DNA of 64,000 nt from the NCBI GenBank assembly GCA_016790635.1, contig JAEUOR010000052.1, positions 1-64,000 on the forward strand, read 5' to 3'. The stretch's first letter is position 1; each line of letters opens with the position of its first letter. Below, piece by piece: positions 59,668 through 64,000 of this stretch. Both the position numbers and the translations under genes were made by a program. The notes under the pieces were generated by a model. It saw nothing but the letters and a program-made list of their open reading frames with translations, ran no database searches and was not told where the DNA came from. This stretch comes from Burkholderiales bacterium. GTDB lineage: Bacteria; Pseudomonadota; Gammaproteobacteria; Burkholderiales; JAEUOS01.

Positions 59668-60497
59668 TGACCCAGCCCTCGGCCAAGCGCTACTGGCGCG
59701 ACCTGTCCTGCGCGGAAATCGACGCTTTCGACCGCGCGCGCACCGTCGTCGTGCTGCCGGTCTCGGCCATGGAACAGCATGGCCCGCACCTGCCGGTCTC
59801 GGTCGATACCTCGATCATGGAGGCGCTGATCGAGCGCACCGTGGCGCGCCTGCCGCCGGAGGAGTCGGTTCTCTTCCTGCCCGTGGCGCCGGTCGGCAAG
59901 TCCAACGAGCATGCGCGCTACCCGGGCACGCTGTCGCTCTCGGCCGACACCGTCACGCGGCTGTGGATGGACTTGGGCGAGAGCGTCGCGGCAAGCGGCT
60001 TCAAGCGCCTGGTGATCTTCAACAGCCACGGCGGGCAGATGGCGCCCATGGACGTGGTCGCGCGCGACCTGCGCGCGCGGCACGGCATGCTGGTGGCCAA
60101 GCTCAGCTGGTATCAGCTCGGCCTGCCGGCGGGGCTGTTCGAGGAGGCCGAAGTCCGCCACGGCATCCACGCGGGCGACATCGAGACCTCGATGATGCTG
60201 GCCATCGCGCCGCGGCTGGTGCGCATGGACCGGGCGCGCGATTTCACGCCGCTGTCACGCGAGCTTGAAACCACGTTTCCCCTGCTCATGCGCGACGACG
60301 GCGGCATGTTCGGTTGGCAGATGCAGGACTTGAACGCGCACGGAGCGGCCGGCAACGCCGCGCTGGCGACCCCCGCCAAGGGACAACAGGTTCTCGACCA
60401 CGTGTGTTCGCGCATGGTCGCCTTTCTTGCCGAGGTCGCGCGCTTCCCGATCGCGCGCCTTTCCACGGAACCCGCGCTCATGCGCAGCGCGTCGTAG
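59667..60497 (+). CDS. Creatininase-family amidohydrolase
   Basis: A 276-residue protein. VVLPVSAMEQHGPHLPVSVD carries Glu, His and Asp metal ligands; FNSHGGQMAPM and GIHAGDIETSMML complete the metal site. Family members open cyclic amides (creatinine, or the FAPy-type riboflavin intermediate). With the Rieske enzyme and isochorismatase-like amidase nearby, breakdown of a nitrogen heterocycle or cyclic amide is likely, though not specified. Confidence 0.9.
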   Translation: MTQPSAKRYWRDLSCAEIDAFDRARTVVVLPVSAMEQHGPHLPVSVDTSIMEALIERTVARLPPEESVLFLPVAPVGKSNEHARYPGTLSLSADTVTRLWMDLGESVAASGFKRLVIFNSHGGQMAPMDVVARDLRARHGMLVAKLSWYQLGLPAGLFEEAEVRHGIHAGDIETSMMLAIAPRLVRMDRARDFTPLSRELETTFPLLMRDDGGMFGWQMQDLNAHGAAGNAALATPAKGQQVLDHVCSRMVAFLAEVARFPIARLSTEPALMRSAS

Positions 60498-60533
60498 CAC
60501 TGCCGCCTCCCCGCCCATCGATTGGAGTTCACC

Positions 60534-61556
60534 ATGCTCAAGACCCGCCGCCTGGCAGCCTTCTCGGCGCTGCTCGCCGCCCTGTTTCTCCTCCTGCCCA
60601 CCGGGCCCGCCGAAGCGCAAACCCGCTTGCGCGTCTCGATGGGCTGGCGCTTCCAGGGGCCGCAGGCGATCTTCCTGCTCGCGCGCGAAAAAGGCTATTT
60701 CAAGGCCGAGGGCCTGGACGTGCAGATCGATCCCGGCATGGGCTCGGCCGGCTCGATCCAGCGGCTGGTCAGCGGCGCCTATGACATCGCCGTGGGCGAC
60801 ACCAGCACGCTGATCGAATTCCTCGGCAACAACCCGGGCCAGGCGCGCATGCAGGTGGTCTACATGTTCCAGGACCAGAGCGCGGTGACGATCTGGACCT
60901 TGAAGCGCCACAACATCAAGAGCCTCAAGGATCTGGACGGCAAGACCGTCTCGGGCGCCCCGTTCGAGACCGCGCGCCGCCTGTGGCCCATGATCGCGCG
61001 CGTCAACGGCATGAAGCCGGATACCGTCAAGTGGGCCAACATGGATGCGCAGATCCGCGCCAGCGCGGTGATACGCGGCGACGCGCTGGCGATGGGCGGG
61101 TTCTCCAATGCCTGGAACGAGTTCACCGCGCGCGGCATCCCGCGCGACGAGGTGATCGGCTTTTCCCTGGTCGGCATGGGCATCGACATCTACGGCGACG
61201 CGGTCATGGCAACCTCGAAGATCATCGATGAGAACCCGCGCGCGGTGGCCGGCTTCCTGCGCGCCTTCAACCGCGCCTTCGTCGAGACCTGGCGCAATCC
61301 GCAGCCGACCGTCGACCTGCTGAAGAAACTCGAGCCGCTCTCCGACCCGGTCATCGAATTGCAGAACCTGGAAGCGATCAAGCCGTTCGTCATGAACGAC
61401 TTCACGCGCGCCAACGGCTACGGCTTGATCCGCAAGACCAAGCTGGAGGCGCAGGTCGAGGACGTCAGCGCCGCGTTGGGCGTCAAGTCGCGCGCCAGCC
61501 CGGACATCATCTTCAATTCGAGTTTCCTGCCCGCGCGCAGCGAGCGCACTCCCTGA
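60534..61556 (+). CDS. ABC transporter substrate-binding protein, SsuA/NMT1 type
   Basis: A 340-residue exported protein. ATG 60534 has TTGGAG upstream; the signal peptide ends PAEAQT. RVSMGWRFQGPQAIFLLARE, YFKAEGLDVQIDPGMGSAGS and GDTSTLIEFLG match nitrate/sulfonate/pyrimidine-precursor receptors. Downstream there is no permease or ATPase, so it must work with components coded elsewhere. It probably imports the substrate degraded by the oxygenase/creatininase set. Confidence 0.88.
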   Translation: MLKTRRLAAFSALLAALFLLLPTGPAEAQTRLRVSMGWRFQGPQAIFLLAREKGYFKAEGLDVQIDPGMGSAGSIQRLVSGAYDIAVGDTSTLIEFLGNNPGQARMQVVYMFQDQSAVTIWTLKRHNIKSLKDLDGKTVSGAPFETARRLWPMIARVNGMKPDTVKWANMDAQIRASAVIRGDALAMGGFSNAWNEFTARGIPRDEVIGFSLVGMGIDIYGDAVMATSKIIDENPRAVAGFLRAFNRAFVETWRNPQPTVDLLKKLEPLSDPVIELQNLEAIKPFVMNDFTRANGYGLIRKTKLEAQVEDVSAALGVKSRASPDIIFNSSFLPARSERTP

Positions 61557-61622
61557 CGCCGCAATTCACGCCGCGCCCCAGGCAGTGCGTGGCGCGCAGG
61601 ACGCGCCGCAGCGCGCTGCCCG

Positions 61623-62168
61623 CTAGCCGCGGATGAAGTGCTCGCGGTAGTACCTGAGCTCCTCGATGGACTCCATGATGTCCGCCAGCGCCTCGTGCTT
61701 GCCATGCTTGGTGAGCCCCTTGGCGAGTTCGGGCTTCCAGCGCTTGACCAGTTCCTTGAGCGTGGACACATCGAGGTTGCGATAGTGGAACCAGGCCTCG
61801 AGTTCCGGCATGCTGCGAGCCATGAAGCGGCGGTCCTGGCATACAGAATTGCCGCACATCGGCGATGCGCCCTTGGGCACGTGGGCGCGAACGAACTCCA
61901 GGAGGCGCAGTTCCGCGGCCCGTTCATCGAGTGTTGAGGCACGCACCCGTTCGGTAAGACCGGACTTGGCATGCGTCGCACGGTTCCAGTTGTCCATGCC
62001 ATCCAGCACCGCGTCGGATTGATGCACGACCACCACCGGGCCCTCGGCAACGACCCGCAGTTCATTGTCGGTGACGACGATGGCAGCCTCGATGATGCGA
62101 TCGGTATCGGGCGACAGGCCGGTCATTTCCATGTCGATCCACAACAGGTGATTCTGGTCCTGGGGCAT
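61623..62168 (-). CDS. orn: Oligoribonuclease
   Basis: A 181-residue DEDDh exonuclease. The start ATG 62168 gives [20 protein letters not shown] (Asp-x-Glu). [20 protein letters not shown] gives the third Asp, and [20 protein letters not shown] supplies His and Asp. It degrades 2-5 nt RNA including pGpG, and so ends c-di-GMP turnover. It diverges from the M48 peptidase across 59 bases. Confidence 0.96.
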   Translation of the reverse strand: MPQDQNHLLWIDMEMTGLSPDTDRIIEAAIVVTDNELRVVAEGPVVVVHQSDAVLDGMDNWNRATHAKSGLTERVRASTLDERAAELRLLEFVRAHVPKGASPMCGNSVCQDRRFMARSMPELEAWFHYRNLDVSTLKELVKRWKPELAKGLTKHGKHEALADIMESIEELRYYREHFIRG

Positions 62169-62227
62169 CGCGGATGCGGGATAATTCGGAGGCGGCGATT
62201 CTCGCACACGCTCCGGATTCTTCCCTG

Positions 62228-63469
62228 ATGAACGCGTTCTCGTGGCTGTTTGCCCTGTTTCTGGCCTTGTCGACCGGCCTTGCCCTGTGGCTGGCACGGC
62301 GCCACGCGGCGCACGTGCGCGCGCACCGTGACCGGGTGCCCGAGGGCTTTGCGTCGGTCATCACCCCCGATGCGCATCGCCGGGCGGCGGACTACACGGT
62401 GGAGCGCACCCGCTTCGGCATGCTCGAGACCCTGGTTGACGCGGCGGTGCTGCTGGCGCTGACCTTCGGTGGCGGATTGCAGATGCTGGCCGAGCTCACG
62501 CGAGCGCTTCCGCAAGGACTATGGCGCGAGCTGGGGCTGGTGGCCGCGGTCGTCGTGCTGCTCGGCATCGTAGGCCTGCCTTTCTCCTGGCACCGCGTCT
62601 TCGGCGTCGAGCAGCGCTACGGCTTCAATCGCATGACACCGGCGCTGTTCGTGACGGACCTCATCAAGGGAGTCGCTCTGGCAGCCGTGCTGGGCGCGCC
62701 TTTTGTCATGGCCATCCTGTGGTTCATCGAATCGACGGGGACGTTCTGGTGGCTGTACGCCTGGTTGGCCTACTGTGCCTTTCAGCTTCTTCTGCTGTTC
62801 CTGGCGCCCACCTTCATCATGCCCTTGTTCAACAAGTTCACGCCGCTTGAGGAAAGCGATCTCAAGCGGGGCATCGAGGCGCTGCTGTCGCGCTGCGGCT
62901 TCGCCTCCGGCGGCCTGTTCGTGATGGACGGCTCGAAGCGCTCGCGCCACAGCAACGCCTTCTTTTCCGGCTTCGGCTCGGCCAAGCGCATCGTCCTGTT
63001 CGACACGCTGATCCAGAAGCTCGGGCCAGAAGAGATCGAGGCGGTGCTGGCCCACGAACTGGGGCACTTTCGCCATCGGCACATCGTCAAGCGCATCGTC
63101 GTTGCCCTGGCCGTCGCGCTGTTCTTCTTTGCGATCCTGGGCACCCTCTTGCGCGAGCCCTGGTTCCACCAGGGCCTCGGTGTCAGCGACGCCGGACCAG
63201 CCATGGGCCTGGTGCTGCTGACGCTGGTCATGCCCAGCTTTACCTTCGTGCTGACGCCGCTGATGAGCATCGCCTCACGCCGCCACGAGTATGAAGCTGA
63301 TGCCTACGCGGCCAGCCATACCTCGGCCGGCGCGCTGGTCGGCGCGCTCACCAAGATCTACAACGACAATGCAGCCACGCTCACCCCCGACCCGTTGCAC
63401 TCGGCGTTCTATGACTCGCACCCCCCGGCGGGCCTGCGCATCGGCCGCTTGCGCGGCCACGCCGCCTGA
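62228..63469 (+). CDS. M48 family metallopeptidase (Ste24/CAAX prenyl protease 1-like)
   Basis: A 413-residue membrane peptidase. The start ATG 62228 begins the first helix ([15 protein letters not shown]). About seven hydrophobic segments are seen. [20 protein letters not shown] and the zinc motif [13 protein letters not shown] (HExxH) are Ste24 signatures; the third ligand Glu is in [14 protein letters not shown]. It probably cleaves membrane proteins from the cytosolic or membrane face. Neighbours orn and rsgA are housekeeping. Confidence 0.93.
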   Translation: MNAFSWLFALFLALSTGLALWLARRHAAHVRAHRDRVPEGFASVITPDAHRRAADYTVERTRFGMLETLVDAAVLLALTFGGGLQMLAELTRALPQGLWRELGLVAAVVVLLGIVGLPFSWHRVFGVEQRYGFNRMTPALFVTDLIKGVALAAVLGAPFVMAILWFIESTGTFWWLYAWLAYCAFQLLLLFLAPTFIMPLFNKFTPLEESDLKRGIEALLSRCGFASGGLFVMDGSKRSRHSNAFFSGFGSAKRIVLFDTLIQKLGPEEIEAVLAHELGHFRHRHIVKRIVVALAVALFFFAILGTLLREPWFHQGLGVSDAGPAMGLVLLTLVMPSFTFVLTPLMSIASRRHEYEADAYAASHTSAGALVGALTKIYNDNAATLTPDPLHSAFYDSHPPAGLRIGRLRGHAA

Positions 63470-63491
63470 CGGCTGGTCAGGATGAAATGAC

Positions 63492-64000
63492 TTGAGCGTC
63501 GACTCGGGAACGGTGGTGGCGACGTTTGGCCGCCAACATGAAGTAGAGACCCGCACCGGTGCAAGGCTCGAATGCGTGACCCGCGGCCGCCGGCAGGATT
63601 GCGCCTGCGGCGATGAAGTGGCCTTTCGCATCACCTCGCCCGGCCAGGGTGTGATCGAGGCGGTGCTGCCGCGACGCACCTATCTGGAGCGCGCCGACCG
63701 GTTCAAGCGCAAGGCGATCGCGGCCAACGCCGACCAGGTCCTGATCCTGACCGCCGTCGAACCGCCGTTTTCCGACGAGTTCGTCATGCGTGTGACCTTG
63801 CTTGCCCATGCCGCTGGAATCGGCGCGCTGATCGCCTTGAACAAGATCGACCTGCCCGCACTCGAGGCGGCCCGCACGCGACTCGCACCGTTCGCCAGTG
63901 CCGGTCATCGCGTGCTGGAAGTTGCGATTCAACCACGGGACTCGATCGGCTCGAAGACGGGCGCCGCGCTGGGCATGCATGTGCTCAAGGCGAGCCTCGA
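63492..64000 (+). CDS. rsgA: Ribosome small-subunit-dependent GTPase A (5' part)
   Basis: The frame opens at TTG 63492 and runs off the window, giving 169 residues. The N-terminal OB-fold has GTVVATFGRQHEVETRTG. LERADRFKRKAIAANADQVL and the G4 motif IALNKIDLP (NKxD) show the circularly permuted RsgA GTPase domain, where G4 precedes G1. The P-loop lies beyond the window. Start choice is uncertain since only TTG fits; no ATG precedes it in frame. Confidence 0.92.
   Translation, partial: MSVDSGTVVATFGRQHEVETRTGARLECVTRGRRQDCACGDEVAFRITSPGQGVIEAVLPRRTYLERADRFKRKAIAANADQVLILTAVEPPFSDEFVMRVTLLAHAAGIGALIALNKIDLPALEAARTRLAPFASAGHRVLEVAIQPRDSIGSKTGAALGMHVLKASL

Overview
The window is high-GC DNA, densely packed with genes, from a betaproteobacterium, most likely Burkholderiales or a close relative. 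This rests on the exosortase A locus, the Bug-type solute-binding protein, the overlapping aat-bpt pair, and the orn / M48 peptidase / rsgA neighbourhood. No rRNA, tRNA, CRISPR array, insertion sequence or prophage was seen.

Region 1 (1-31,290) is an exosortase A (XrtA) exopolysaccharide locus. The left part runs on the plus strand. It opens with the 3' end of an XrtA-associated PLP-dependent decarboxylase, followed by glycosyltransferases, a Wzx-like flippase, an SGNH hydrolase, a UDP-xylose synthase, a GNAT/CelD-like protein, a polysaccharide deacetylase, and a Gfo/Idh/MocA plus SDR pair. The right part, 13,022-31,290, is one long minus-strand gene string. In transcription order it encodes the outer-membrane export lipoprotein, chain-length regulator, tyrosine autokinase, outer-membrane barrel, ExeA-like ATPase, UDP-GlcNAc 2-epimerase, XrtA deacetylase, FemAB-like protein, TIGR03087-type glycosyltransferase, exosortase A fused to EpsI, asparagine-synthase-like amidotransferase, GmhA, a further glycosyltransferase, an O-antigen-ligase-like protein and another deacetylase. 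A candidate sigma-54 promoter precedes the string. The TPR lipoprotein PrsT lies about 5 kb beyond it. No PEP-CTERM substrate and no PrsK/PrsR regulator is in the window.

Region 2 (31,581-36,651) lies between the EPS string and prsT. It holds a translationally coupled lytic transglycosylase and trypsin-like protease. It also holds a four-gene minus-strand module: a Tat-like secreted Ser/Gly/Cys-rich protein of unknown family, a PqqD-like protein, an HPr-kinase-related kinase and a family-5 nucleotidyltransferase. This HPr-rel-A type module, with a candidate substrate at its head, is the least understood system here.

Region 3 (39,678-53,896) is mostly housekeeping and metabolism: a Nudix hydrolase, two tandem methyltransferases with export signals, an APC permease, a Tat-exported Rieske protein, the N-degron transferases Aat and Bpt, and a DUF1223 protein. 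It continues with a dehydrogenase/enolase-superfamily/Bug-receptor set, a TPR-methyltransferase, a split TPP enzyme, a CinA-type amidohydrolase and GlnS.

Region 4 (53,958-64,000) has a beta-CASP metallo-beta-lactamase protein, a 42-residue basic protein sharing a bidirectional terminator with it, and MlaC. Next is a small catabolic island of cupin and isochorismatase-like hydrolase diverging from a TetR regulator, then a perfect 16-bp palindrome ahead of a Rieske oxygenase / creatininase / substrate-binding-protein set. The window ends with orn, an M48 peptidase and the 5' part of rsgA.
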